From: Rhizobium sp. BK418
Lineage (GTDB): Bacteria > Pseudomonadota > Alphaproteobacteria > Rhizobiales > Rhizobiaceae
Assembly (NCBI RefSeq): GCF_004341105.1
Contig: NZ_SLZK01000002.1
Location: 1,048,310-1,112,309, forward strand
Direction: 5' to 3'
Length of the DNA: 64,000 nucleotides
Below, piece after piece: positions 28,442 to 36,646 of the stretch. Below the pieces are notes generated by a model, which did not search any database, had not been told where the DNA came from, and saw nothing but the letters and a program-made list of their open reading frames with translations. Each line of letters begins with the position of its first letter. The first letter of the stretch is position 1. Position numbers and translations under genes: made by a program.

Positions 28442-28924
28442 TCAGCGAGAAAACGGGACAATGGGTGGTGGCGGATCCGCCTCCAAATCGAGGTCGATCA
28501 GCGCAATTCCGAGATCAGGCCGCCTTTTGCGCCGCAGCCCTACCGGATTCTCTCGAATGATGATTTCGAGCGTCGGGTGAACGAACCCCTCGATGAAATG
28601 GCCACCACGGGTGTTTCCATCGGAAAGTCCAAGCACGACATGCAGATGCAGGCTCGGTTTCCCGTCGTCGCCCCGGGCGAGGTCACCGAGCGTACTCAAC
28701 ACCTCACATTGCTCTTCGATCGGGATCTTCCGGTAGGTCTTGGTTTTGAAATCGAAGAAACCGACGACGGCGCTGCTGAAGGCACCGATCGCGCTGATCG
28801 ACGCGCCATCAATTGACTGGAGTTCTGCAAATCGCGAAATCGCCGCGAACGCCTCCTCGCCATCATCAAGGATCAGAATAAAGGTCCGCTCATCGGCCTC
28901 GTCGGAAAGCAATTTGCTCTGCAT
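28442..28924 (-). CDS. PCC/DUF296 domain protein
   Basis: A 160-residue single-domain protein of the PCC (plant and prokaryote conserved, DUF296) family. The zinc-binding-type motif is complete: HLHVVLG and GGHFIEG give H93, H95 and H109. ILILDDGEEAFAAIS and SISAIGAFSSAVVGFFD form the beginning of the fold. Bacterial members are small trimeric proteins of unclear role; plant relatives carry AT-hook DNA-binding tails, but here the C-terminal tail is a Pro-rich stretch (DLEADPPPPIVPFSR) with a basic patch LRRKRRPD. ATG 28924 is preceded 33 nt upstream by a perfect stress-type promoter. Confidence 0.85.
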   Translation of the reverse strand: MQSKLLSDEADERTFILILDDGEEAFAAISRFAELQSIDGASISAIGAFSSAVVGFFDFKTKTYRKIPIEEQCEVLSTLGDLARGDDGKPSLHLHVVLGLSDGNTRGGHFIEGFVHPTLEIIIRENPVGLRRKRRPDLGIALIDLDLEADPPPPIVPFSR

Positions 28925-28957
28925 GGCGGCACCTCATAGGGTCTGATGTCGCAACTT

Positions 28958-28982
28958 AACGGGGCGACACGGCAAATGTTCC
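28958..28982 (-). promoter_or_regulatory. EcfG/RpoE2-type promoter of the PCC gene
   Basis: Minus strand GGAAC (28982-28978), 16 nt, CGTT (28961-28958). Full consensus match, 33 nt upstream of the start codon at 28924. Confidence 0.75.
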
Positions 28983-29147
28983 TGATACTTGCGTCCTCTC
29001 AGGGTCGTCGGGCGGGCCGCCAGTATTGTGACTGGTTTATCTGCGGGACTCGCTTGCCGTCACCTGCTCAGGCTGATTGGGAGCCTGGCGTCCCTGCAGG
29101 TTGTGTTTTGAACAAATGTCCGGACCAGCAAACCTGTATTTGGTGGG

Positions 29148-29172
29148 GGAACCTGCGACACACTGCTCCGTT
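29148..29172 (+). promoter_or_regulatory. EcfG/RpoE2-type promoter of the HD protein gene
   Basis: GGAAC (29148-29152), 16 nt, CGTT (29169-29172), full consensus, 80 nt before the start at 29253. No other gene lies between. Confidence 0.7.
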
Positions 29173-29252
29173 AGGCAGAAGTGGAGGTGACATCATGTCA
29201 ATGACAGGACACCTGCAAGCGCGCTTACGATCAGACGGTCGGAGAACAGAAA

Positions 29253-29687
29253 TTGAACGAACTAGCGAAAGCAATGCAAATCGCTGCCACAGCCCACGAG
29301 GGGCAATCTGACAAGACCGGTGCGCCTTACTTTTCGCACTGCCAACGGGTTGCGGACGGTGTTGAAAGCGACGGCGAAAAGATCGTCGCCTACCTGCATG
29401 ACATTGTGGAGAAAGGCAAGGGCTGGACGTTGGAGCGGATACGGGCCGAAGGTTTTACGTCGGAGATTATCGACGCTGTGAATGCTCTTACACGAAGACC
29501 TGAAGAAACCGATGAGGAATTCGTCACCCGCGCCGCAGGAAATGCATTAGCACGTCCGGTAAAGCTCGCCGATCTGAAAGACAATCTTGCACAAGCAAAA
29601 AAAACTGGTGCCGATACCGCCAAATACATCGCGGGTCTGCGGACACTCGAGATCCTGCGCGCCGATCCAAATGTCGATGAAATCTGA
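29253..29687 (+). CDS. Small SpoT/MESH1-like HD-domain protein
   Basis: A 144-residue single HD domain resembling the ppGpp hydrolase half of RelA/SpoT proteins and the stand-alone small alarmone hydrolases. Motifs in order: TAHEGQSDKTGAPYFSHCQR (H29), VAYLHDIVEKG (H49, D50) and KLADLKDN (D107), the metal-ligand set H-HD-D. Where SpoT-type hydrolases have Glu-Asp after HDxx, this protein has Glu-Lys (E53-K54), so activity may differ. It would act in the cytoplasm on ppGpp or another nucleotide. TTG 29253 is behind GGAG at good spacing; ATG 29274 is the alternative. Preceded by a stress-type promoter. Confidence 0.78.
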   Translation: MNELAKAMQIAATAHEGQSDKTGAPYFSHCQRVADGVESDGEKIVAYLHDIVEKGKGWTLERIRAEGFTSEIIDAVNALTRRPEETDEEFVTRAAGNALARPVKLADLKDNLAQAKKTGADTAKYIAGLRTLEILRADPNVDEI

Positions 29688-29718
29688 AGGGTAGTCTCCC
29701 GACATACCGTGGGCAGCC

Positions 29719-29937
29719 TCACTTTCGTGTAGAAGCCACGGCTCGCTTTATAGGCAGCTCTATGGTGATCGCGCCGCCTTCGATATAAATTGTCAACGAG
29801 ACCTTATCAGGTTTTCCAAATTCCGCGACGCCGGGGGAGCGATAGGGCATTTTTGCTTCGGCTGCAAAATATGCCGCCTTTGCAACCTCGATTGCTCGTC
29901 CCACTAGCTCGCCAATATCTGCGCTTGTCTCGCTCAT
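29719..29937 (-). CDS. Small hypothetical protein
   Basis: A 72-residue protein, not recognised. ATG 29937 has GAGGA 6 nt upstream. The N-terminal half is helical and Ala-rich (IGELVGRAIEVAKAAYFAAE); the C-terminal half looks like a beta hairpin (VSLTIYIEGGAITIELPI). It is convergent with the HD gene (31 nt gap) and has a GGAAC-N17-CGTT site 95 nt upstream. Probably a minor stress-induced protein; the function is unknown. Confidence 0.55.
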   Translation of the reverse strand: MSETSADIGELVGRAIEVAKAAYFAAEAKMPYRSPGVAEFGKPDKVSLTIYIEGGAITIELPIKRAVASTRK

Positions 29938-30032
29938 TCCGGGTCCTCGGCAATAGTCTGAAAGAGGAGCGTGCCATTTGCTTTGCTCCCTTCAGGGCCA
30001 GTGGCTGACTTCAGCCTTGCAGGCACGTTCCA

Positions 30033-30058
30033 AACGCGCGTCGCTGACACCCGGTTCC
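30033..30058 (-). promoter_or_regulatory. Possible EcfG/RpoE2-type promoter (17-nt spacer)
   Basis: Minus strand GGAAC (30058-30054), 17 nt, CGTT (30036-30033). The spacer is one nt longer than in most sites here, and the site lies 95 nt before the small gene at 29937. Confidence 0.45.
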
Positions 30059-30328
30059 TCGCTGCACGCGCCCTCTGAGCAAGACATCGCTGCAGTGAAT
30101 CCTATTTGAGCCTTCCGGACAAATCGATCCGTATTTGGTGTTCCAACCGGTCGCATCGTTGACACCGCGCCACGAAATTCTCTGACAGGAGCCACGAAAG
30201 CCTAAATTGATGCACTGTAGGCCAGACCAAGCCCGTGGAGAGCTATGAACCTGCAAAGACAGCCGGAACTTTCAGCCGCATTTGGACTTTGTCCGATTGC
30301 CGAGATCAAAATCCTAGGAGATGATAAA

Positions 30329-30829
30329 ATGGCAAATCCGAAGACGCTTGAAGACCTGTTCCTCGACACCCTCAAGGATATCTATTTCGCCGAAAAGCAG
30401 ATCCTGAAGGCTCTGCCGAAAATGGCTCGGGCAGCGCAATCCGAAGAGGGCAAGGCAGGGTTCCTGCAGCACCGGGACGAGACCGAAGCGCAGGTCGAAC
30501 GGCTTGAGCAGGTGTTCGAAATCATCAAAAAACCGGCCCGAGGAAAGACCTGTGAGGCAATTCAGGGGATACTTGCAGAAGGTGAGGAAATCATCGAGGA
30601 ATTCAAGAATTCATCGGCCCTCGATGCCGGCCTCATTTCCTCCGCCCAGGCGGTCGAACATTACGAGATCGCCCGCTACGGCACGCTGATCGCATGGGCC
30701 AAGCAGCTCGGCCTCAACGACGCCGTTGCACTTCTCCAGGATAATCTGAAAGAAGAAAAAGCGACCGACCAGAAGCTGACGAAGCTTGCAGAAACCGTGG
30801 CCAATGCCAAGGGCAAGAAGGCCGCCTGA
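30329..30829 (+). CDS. Ferritin-like DUF892 (YciE/YciF) protein
   Basis: A 166-residue four-helix protein of the YciF/DUF892 family: KTLEDLFLDTLKDIYFAEKQ, LKALPKMARAAQSEEGKAGF, QHRDETEAQVERLEQVFEII and SSAQAVEHYEIARYGTLIAW. The E/H positions on these helices match a ferritin-like di-metal site. The last residues are basic (NAKGKKAA). These proteins are stress-induced in many bacteria, but their reaction is not established. ATG 30329 follows AGGAG; a longer frame from 30245 lacks a ribosome site. No clear stress promoter was found directly upstream (only GGAAC at 30268 without a good -10). Confidence 0.9.
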   Translation: MANPKTLEDLFLDTLKDIYFAEKQILKALPKMARAAQSEEGKAGFLQHRDETEAQVERLEQVFEIIKKPARGKTCEAIQGILAEGEEIIEEFKNSSALDAGLISSAQAVEHYEIARYGTLIAWAKQLGLNDAVALLQDNLKEEKATDQKLTKLAETVANAKGKKAA

Positions 30830-31381
30830 ACAACAAGATGCCACTGACAACGGCCGCCTAGCGTGGTCGTTTTCGTGCCGCGTTGAACGGATGGGTGACA
30901 TGATTGATCTTTATTACAAGAACAGTGTGATCTGCTGCCCGGACGTCGCAACCTTCAAGGACGATGACGGCATTGGTGACTTCAAAGGTCTGACCGATAC
31001 GCTCGAATTGCAGCTCGTGCGACCGGCGGATTTCCGGTCGAGTTCCAGACGGACCCTTGTCGACCCCGCCAATGTCGGGCGTACCGCGCCGCGAAACAAT
31101 GACGTGACCGTGATGCCTGCGATAACTGTCTGGAAACTTGACGCTCTGCCTGCATCCTTTCGGAACCCCGTGCATTCTCCTTTTCCAGGAACAATGACTC
31201 TGTCAAAGCACCCATTCATCGACATAAGGGCGAAAGCCAGTGCGCCTGGCAGATTGCAACAGGACAGCTCGAATCCATCGACCACTCACTCAACCGGCGA
31301 TAAGCGCCGTCCGGCAAAGCGCCAATGCAAGCCCGGCAACGATCCGGTGCTCCCATACCCGGAAGCATTAGGAGGCAACCT
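30830..31381. other. Region of uncertain coding, 552 nt
   Basis: A plus-strand frame can be read from ATG 30900 (MIDLYYKNSVICCPDVATF) to 31385. Its first half has rhizobial third-position bias, but the second half (after about 31100) loses it and becomes low-complexity. I do not recognise the product. It could be a decayed gene with a frameshift near 31100 or a fortuitous frame, so no CDS is called. Confidence 0.3.
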
Positions 31382-31720
31382 GTGACCAATATCCGCACGA
31401 AAGGCCGTCTCGCCAAAGCCGCCCTGGAACAGCATCTTGCTGAACTGGAAGACGAGCCGCCTGTGACCGATTCCCCAGACGACGCATTGGATCTTGACCT
31501 CGATGCAGCTCGTAAGGAAATCGCATGGCTCCGAAAGGAAGTCGCTGATCTGCGCGGGCGGCTGGCTGTCATTCGTGGAGAGACGCAAGATGCTTCCTCC
31601 GACCATGGCGATACCCACCCGTGGCTTCACATCGGCTTCGCCATCGCCGCAGCATGGGTCCTACGCAAATTGGTGCCGCGCCTGCGGCTGGAGCGGCGGT
31701 TGCCGCGGACGTTCCAGTAG
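31382..31720 (+). CDS. Hypothetical protein with coiled coil and C-terminal membrane segment
   Basis: A 112-residue protein. GTG 31382 lies 7 nt after AGGAGG, a strong site. The middle is a likely coiled coil (DLDLDAARKEIAWLRKEVADL), followed by one membrane helix (WLHIGFAIAAAWVLRKLV) and a basic end (RLRLERRLPRTF). The pattern suggests a small tail-anchored inner-membrane protein. Such genes are frequent in rhizobial stress regions. Function unknown. Confidence 0.65.
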   Translation: MTNIRTKGRLAKAALEQHLAELEDEPPVTDSPDDALDLDLDAARKEIAWLRKEVADLRGRLAVIRGETQDASSDHGDTHPWLHIGFAIAAAWVLRKLVPRLRLERRLPRTFQ

Positions 31721-32179
31721 TAACGGCCGGGCCGAGCAGCGGCAGCGGCCGTTCGCCGATGTCCGCAGCCCAGATGCGACTCGGAAGTATCGGAATCTTT
31801 CGCGACCGAAGCGATCAACCTTGAAGTCCGCCATCTGATCAAGCCTGCAGATAACAGCGTTCTCGCTCGACCGCCCTCGATTGCAGGGCGTTAACGGTGC
31901 CTATCTTCTCCTAGAAGATGCCGAACTGATTGCTGCCGCTCATGTGCTCTCAAAGACATCCTAAATACGAAGCGGTTCAGGCGCTGCGGTCTGCGGGCGC
32001 TGAGACCAGGGGCGATCCCTATTTCAAAAGAAAAGAGCCCGTCCGCACTCTTCCATGCCCTTGCGCGATGATTGACATGCGTTAAGTTTCGGATTCCAAC
32101 AGATGACTTGGGCTGGCACAAGTCTTTGAATTGCAGAAACATTCACGATGGCGACATGTCATAACGCGAAGGACCATCC
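31721..32179. other. Intergenic region, 459 nt
   Basis: No credible gene. Short peptides such as EVRHLIKPADNSVLARP (around 31824) stop after a few dozen codons and could be remnants of a lost gene. The promoter of the histidine kinase is expected near the right end, but no GGAAC-type site is present there; TTGACA at 32070-32075 lacks a good -10. Confidence 0.4.
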
Positions 32180-33973
32180 ATGGCCGGGGAGATGAAAGGA
32201 TTGTTCTCCGCAACGGACTGGTCGCGGACCAGTCTTGGCCCTTCGGACAAATGGCCGAACTGTCTGAAATCCGCCGTCGATATCATGCTTCCCTCGCAGG
32301 CCGAGATCGTGCTCTTCTGGGGTGAGGATTTTGTCGCACTCTATAATGATGCCTATGCGGCGACGATTGGAGACAAGCATCCGCGGGCTTTCGGACGGCC
32401 GGCCCGGGAAAACTGGAGCGAGCTTTGGGATGATCTTCAGCCGCTATTGGTCCGCGTTCTTGATCGTGGCGAGACCGTATTCGCTAAGAACCGCCCCTTT
32501 TACCTAGAGCGATACGGCCGCCCCGAGACCGTCTATTTCGATATTTCCTACTCGCCGGTGAGTGACGAAACCGGCTGCGTTCTAGGCGTTTTCTGCATCG
32601 TCAACGAGACAACACAAAGGGTTCGAACGGAAGCCGCACTTCGCGGAAGCGAGGATCGCCTGAGGGCGATATTTGCCCAGTCGGCGGCGGGCATAGTGGA
32701 GGCCGATCTGGATGGTCAGCTCCTGAGCGTGAACCAGCGCTATTGCGAGATGGTAGGCTATTCCGCCGAAGAACTTCTCGGCATGAAGATGCACGACATT
32801 ACCGTCGAGGATGACCGCGCCGAGAGTCTTCGCCTCTATCGGACGATGATCGAGACGGGCGAAAGCTTCAATATCGAGAAGCGCCATGTTCGAAAGAATG
32901 GAAATCACGTCTGGACCGCAAATTCGGTCTATCCCATTCGTGACGAGAATGGCCGGATCAAGCGGGCCGGCGCAATCGTCGTCGATATTACCGAACGTAA
33001 GCGCGTGCGTCAGGTCGAAGCACATCTAGCGGCGATGATTGCCTCTTCGAACGACGCCATACTCGGCCTCGATTTCGACATGAAAATCACCAGCTGGAAT
33101 GCGGCAGCGACGAAGCTCTATGGATATTCAGAATCGGAGGCGATCGGGCAATCCGTGCTGATACTTGTCCCCGATGACCGCAAGGAAGAAGAGCCCGCCA
33201 TTCTCAGACAGATCGCCGCCGGCCTGATCGTTGAGCACTACGAGACAGTCAGACGGTGCAAGGACGGCAAGCTTGTGGATGTTTTGCTCAGCGTTTCACC
33301 CATTCATGACGCAACGGGCCGCGTTGTCGGCGCTTCAAAAGTGGCGCATGACATTTCTGCCCGAAAGGAAGCGGAACGTCTTCAGGCCCTGTTGGTCGGC
33401 GAGCTCAATCACAGGGTCAAGAATGTCCTGGCCACTGTAACCGCAATCGCAAGGCAGACGTTTGGACGAAACGAGGAGAACAGTGTTGATGTCGAAACCT
33501 TCGGCGCACGACTGTCTTCTCTTGGCCGCGCCCATGACCTCCTCATCCAGGGAACATGGCAGAAGGCCGATTTACGATCGGTCGTGGACCAAGCCCTCCT
33601 TCCATTCGCGGCGGAGAAATTTCATGTAACGGGCGTACCGGTTCCCCTGCCCGCGAGAGCGGTGGTGGCATTTTCGCTGGCGCTTCACGAGCTTGCCACC
33701 AATGCTGCCAAATACGGCGCCCTTTCGGTCCCGGATGGGCGGGTCTTGATCACCTGGCAACTCGAAGGGAAGGACGCGTCAACCCTGAAGTTCCAATGGA
33801 CCGAAAAAGGCGGGCCGGCCGTCAGCGCTCCGACAAAAAAAGGCTTCGGCTCACTGTTGATCGAACGCCTGCTCGCGACGGAGCTGAACGGCGAATCGAT
33901 CGTCATCTATGACGTGGATGGCGTCAGCTGCAAGATCTCCGCGCAGCTTTCAGACGCCAACGCGGGAGCCTGA
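32180..33973 (+). CDS. HWE-family sensor histidine kinase with PAS domains
   Basis: A 597-residue cytoplasmic kinase without membrane segments. Three sensory parts precede the kinase: an N-terminal PAS/GAF-like region (residues 1-150, LFWGEDFVALYNDAYAATIG), a PAS (155-275, SAAGIVEADLDGQLLSVNQR) and a PAS (285-395, SSNDAILGLDFDMKITSWNA). The kinase core has the HWE-type H-box ELNHRVKNVLATVTAIARQT (His411) and N-box LHELATNAAKYGAL, with GFGSLLIERLL as the G-box. HWE kinases commonly act in alphaproteobacterial general-stress (PhyR) or light signalling. ATG 32180 follows GAAGGA. No response regulator is adjacent, so it is an orphan kinase in a stress-type neighbourhood. Confidence 0.92.
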   Translation: MAGEMKGLFSATDWSRTSLGPSDKWPNCLKSAVDIMLPSQAEIVLFWGEDFVALYNDAYAATIGDKHPRAFGRPARENWSELWDDLQPLLVRVLDRGETVFAKNRPFYLERYGRPETVYFDISYSPVSDETGCVLGVFCIVNETTQRVRTEAALRGSEDRLRAIFAQSAAGIVEADLDGQLLSVNQRYCEMVGYSAEELLGMKMHDITVEDDRAESLRLYRTMIETGESFNIEKRHVRKNGNHVWTANSVYPIRDENGRIKRAGAIVVDITERKRVRQVEAHLAAMIASSNDAILGLDFDMKITSWNAAATKLYGYSESEAIGQSVLILVPDDRKEEEPAILRQIAAGLIVEHYETVRRCKDGKLVDVLLSVSPIHDATGRVVGASKVAHDISARKEAERLQALLVGELNHRVKNVLATVTAIARQTFGRNEENSVDVETFGARLSSLGRAHDLLIQGTWQKADLRSVVDQALLPFAAEKFHVTGVPVPLPARAVVAFSLALHELATNAAKYGALSVPDGRVLITWQLEGKDASTLKFQWTEKGGPAVSAPTKKGFGSLLIERLLATELNGESIVIYDVDGVSCKISAQLSDANAGA

Positions 33974-34447
33974 CGATGGTAACCACGTCCGCCGCCTGTA
34001 CCCTCAAGGCGGCGCAAGTCTCGGCGGCGGCGAGGCGGCTAATCTATATTTGTCGACGAAGACGCGTTCACCCGGGGTTGCCCATCGCTCGACATAACTC
34101 GCGACCAGCTTTGTCGCGAGGCAGAGGTCGCTGAAGAGACGGTCACCAACTGTGAGTTCCAAGGACGTCCGCCTGTGATGTTTTGGATTGCATGTTGGGT
34201 GAGCCTGGCTAGCGGGCGTGCGATATTGTTGACTCATCACGCCAGACTGCCGGATCTTTCCATCCCAGGCGACACCGGCCTGATCGTGAAGTCGACACCG
34301 CTCCTAGGAGGGGCGGGATGGGAGCTCTGAGCTTCAGACTTAGGTCCCATACCGGGAACAGTTCTCTTGATTTCCGGTTTACGAAAAAGCGGATGAACCG
34401 CTGAAGATGCGAACGGCATGGCGCGCCAGAATCCACGGAGATTCAAC
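33974..34447. other. Intergenic region with stress-type promoter, 474 nt
   Basis: No credible gene on either strand. At 34355-34359 GGAAC is followed after 16 nt by GGTT (34376-34379), a near-consensus EcfG/RpoE2 promoter 68 nt before the DUF1236 gene. Confidence 0.5.
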
Positions 34448-35167
34448 ATGAAAACCACTCATCTGACCATGGTATTAGCGACCTTGTCGCTCAGCGTGTC
34501 GCCGCTTGCCGCATTCCCGACCTCGGCCCAGCAGAACATGCAGGGCGGCGGCCAGTCGCAATCCGACTCCGGGCAGTCGCAATCCGGGCAGCCGCAGTCC
34601 GGCACGACGGCTTGCCCGACACCCGATGCATCGGGAGGCTGCCCGACACCGGAGAAGGGCAAACAGGTACAGCAGAATTCGGGCAAGGGCACGGAGATGC
34701 AGCAGAACGCGCAGCAGCCCTCGAAAACCAATCCCTCGGCCGGCGGAACCACCACAGGGCAGGCATCTGGTGAAACCACGATAAAAAAACCCGGGTCGCA
34801 GCAGAATTCCGGCAGCTCGATGACGCAGCAGAAGTCGACCACGCAGCCCAGCGGTGAAACGACGGGCAGCACTACGACCAAGAACCAGTCGTCGAACACC
34901 ACGGCGAATGTCAACATCACGACGGAACAGCAGACCGAAATTCGCCAGGTCGTGAAGGAAGTGCACGTCCGACCTGTCGAGGAGGCAAACCTTACCGTCA
35001 CCGTCGGAACCAAGATTCCGAAGAAAGTCCGTCTTCAACCGCTGCCGCCGCGAATTGTGAAGATCGTCCCGGAATACAAAGGCTATGACTTTTTCGTCCT
35101 CGCGGACGGCCGGATCGTCATCGTCGATCCGAGCAGTCTGGAGATCGTCTACATCATCACGGCCTAG
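34448..35167 (+). CDS. Secreted DUF1236 protein with Gln/Ser/Thr-rich region
   Basis: A 239-residue exported protein. A Sec signal peptide (MKTTHLTMVLATLSLSVSPL, cleavage near TSAQQ) is followed by about 120 residues of low complexity rich in Q, S, G, T and P with near-repeats (GQSQSDSGQSQSGQPQSG, QQNSGKGTEMQQNAQQPS, QQNSGSSMTQQKSTTQPS). The C-terminal 85 residues are the DUF1236 domain: ITTEQQTEIRQVVKEVHVRP, VTVGTKIPKKVRLQPLPP and FFVLADGRIVIVDPSSLEIV. DUF1236 proteins are periplasmic or surface proteins of rhizobia without known function. ATG 34448 follows GGAG. A stress-type promoter lies upstream. Confidence 0.85.
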   Translation: MKTTHLTMVLATLSLSVSPLAAFPTSAQQNMQGGGQSQSDSGQSQSGQPQSGTTACPTPDASGGCPTPEKGKQVQQNSGKGTEMQQNAQQPSKTNPSAGGTTTGQASGETTIKKPGSQQNSGSSMTQQKSTTQPSGETTGSTTTKNQSSNTTANVNITTEQQTEIRQVVKEVHVRPVEEANLTVTVGTKIPKKVRLQPLPPRIVKIVPEYKGYDFFVLADGRIVIVDPSSLEIVYIITA

Positions 35168-35248
35168 GTGATCTTGAGAGTGTCAGCTCTTACTGTCATA
35201 TCGTTCAGAGCCGCCGAAGCAGAGTTCGACGGCGCTCGAAAATCCCAA

Positions 35249-35270
35249 AGGCCGGGCTCGTGCCCGGCCT
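35249..35270. terminator. Strong hairpin, terminator-like without T-tract
   Basis: AGGCCGGGC (35249-35257), loop TCGT, GCCCGGCCT (35262-35270), a perfect 9-bp stem 82 nt after the DUF1236 stop. There is no run of T on either side, so it may act as an RNA-stabilising structure or a weak terminator. Confidence 0.45.
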
Positions 35271-35633
35271 CGATGTGTCATGCTGCAGATCGAGCGGCCA
35301 TCGGCATTATATTGCGCTCGCTAGGGGCTAGCCATTTGCATCCGCGATTTGGATAGATCGTATCTTCAGGTCGGTTCGCGCCACCTACGCTCGCCTGATA
35401 AACAAGCAGCCGCTGGCCGAGCCAACAGTGGACCGATGAAGGGTGGAATCCCCGATTCCTCCGAACGCGTCTTTGCCGGCGCGAGATCGAGCGGCATACC
35501 TGCTGACCCAGCTGTCTTCATCCCGGCCCTCGTCGATGAATATGACAGCAGGCGCGGCTGGGCGTAAGCGCCGCCCGACCGCTACCGAGAGCAGATATTG
35601 GTCCTCCAGCGCGTTCTCGTTTCCGTCTTCAAT

Positions 35634-35658
35634 GGAACACTATCGAAGCCGGCGTGTT
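35634..35658 (+). promoter_or_regulatory. Possible EcfG/RpoE2-type promoter
   Basis: GGAAC (35634-35638), 16 nt, TGTT (35655-35658), upstream of the broken membrane-protein gene (possible starts 35730 and 35808). The rest of 35271-35729 shows nothing else supportable. Confidence 0.45.
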
Positions 35659-35807
35659 CTTCGTCGCAGGATCCGACTGGTGCTTTCGAAAACGGAGCCC
35701 GTTGGCGTATCTGCATTGCAGAGCGCATCATGAAAATCGACACTCTTGAGAGTTCGCTGCGGGCACCGTGTCGCGGACTCCAAACCAGATGGGGTGCAAG
35801 AAAAGCA

Positions 35808-36492
35808 ATGAAGGAGCGGCACGCGAGTGATGCGATCGGTCCGAGGCCAGACGAGGCTAAATCCGGGCCGAAGGTGCTGCAATTCATGACTACCGAACAT
35901 TTCGCACTGCAGACTGCCCGCACGGCAACGATCCAGGAGGCGAACCAGCGCGCCAACCTCTTTCTGACGTCGGTCTCGAGCGCGACGATTGCCCTCGCCT
36001 TTGTTGCCCAGGTTACGCAGATGGGGCAGTCGTTTGTCTTGTTCAGCCTGATCCTGTTGCCGTGCCTCTACTTCATCGGTCTCGTAACTTTCGTGCGGAC
36101 CGTGCAGGTTGCCATCGAAGACATGGTGCATGCGCGTGGGATCGCACGGATCCACCACTATTACATCGAAATCGCGCCGCTGATGGAAAAATATTTGATC
36201 CATTCCACTCACGAACGATGATCAGGCCGTGTTGAGCGACAAGGCCTTCAAGGCGTCGCGCTGGCAATCGTTCATGAGCACGGCAGGATTGGTGAGCGTC
36301 ATCGCCGGAGCAATCGCCGGCGTGTTTACTGGGATAGTCGTCAAGACGGTCGTCGGATCGAGCGTCACTGTCGCAGTTGTTCTGGGAATCGTCATTTTCG
36401 TGGCAAACGTTGCAGCCATGCGGCGTTATCACGTTCAAACCTGGACAGCTGCAGAACAGAGAGTGAGAGTGCTGTTTCCCAGTGCGCCCTGA
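35808..36492 (+). pseudogene. Membrane protein gene split by a frameshift
   Basis: Two adjacent frames read as one protein. The first (to the TGA at 36219-36221) gives MKERHASDAIGPRP, then TEHFALQTARTATIQEANQR, two membrane helices (SSATIALAFVAQVTQMG, FVLFSLILLPCLYFIGLVTF) and IARIHHYYIEIAPLMEKYLI ending HSTHER. The second, one base shifted, continues DDQAVLSDKAFKASRWQSFM with two more helices (GLVSVIAGAIAGVFTGIVV, VTVAVVLGIVIFVANVAA) and stops at 36492. Removing one base near 36214-36216 joins them as HSTHE-DDQAV. Both halves keep rhizobial codon bias, so the break is recent or a sequencing error. The likely intact product is a four-helix membrane protein of unknown function. An alternative start is ATG 35730. 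Confidence 0.65.
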
Positions 36493-36589
36493 GTGCCCAA
36501 CGTGACGTTCTTCGTCTGAGACGACCGCGTGTGGCGACCGTATTTTGACCTGCTTTTCGGCAGCACGCGCAATGCGATCCGCGGTCGCC

Positions 36590-36614
36590 GGAACAAACCC
36601 CAATCACACGTGTT
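36590..36614 (+). promoter_or_regulatory. Possible EcfG/RpoE2-type promoter of ctaG-like gene
   Basis: GGAAC (36590-36594), 16 nt, TGTT (36611-36614), 32 nt before ATG 36647 (17 nt before ATG 36632). Its position supports one of these internal starts rather than the earlier in-frame codon at 36545. Confidence 0.5.
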
Positions 36615-36646
36615 TAGTGGCCGAAACAACAATGTTTGGGGGCGGT

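Noticed and set aside
30786..31385. A 199-codon plus-strand frame after the ferritin-like gene
   Set aside because: It starts inside the DUF892 gene in another frame, loses codon bias after about 31100 and is not recognised; left as an uncertain region.
32070..32100. TTGACA near 32070 as a sigma-70 promoter of the histidine kinase
   Set aside because: No acceptable -10 element at 16-18 nt spacing; kept only as a note in the intergenic entry.
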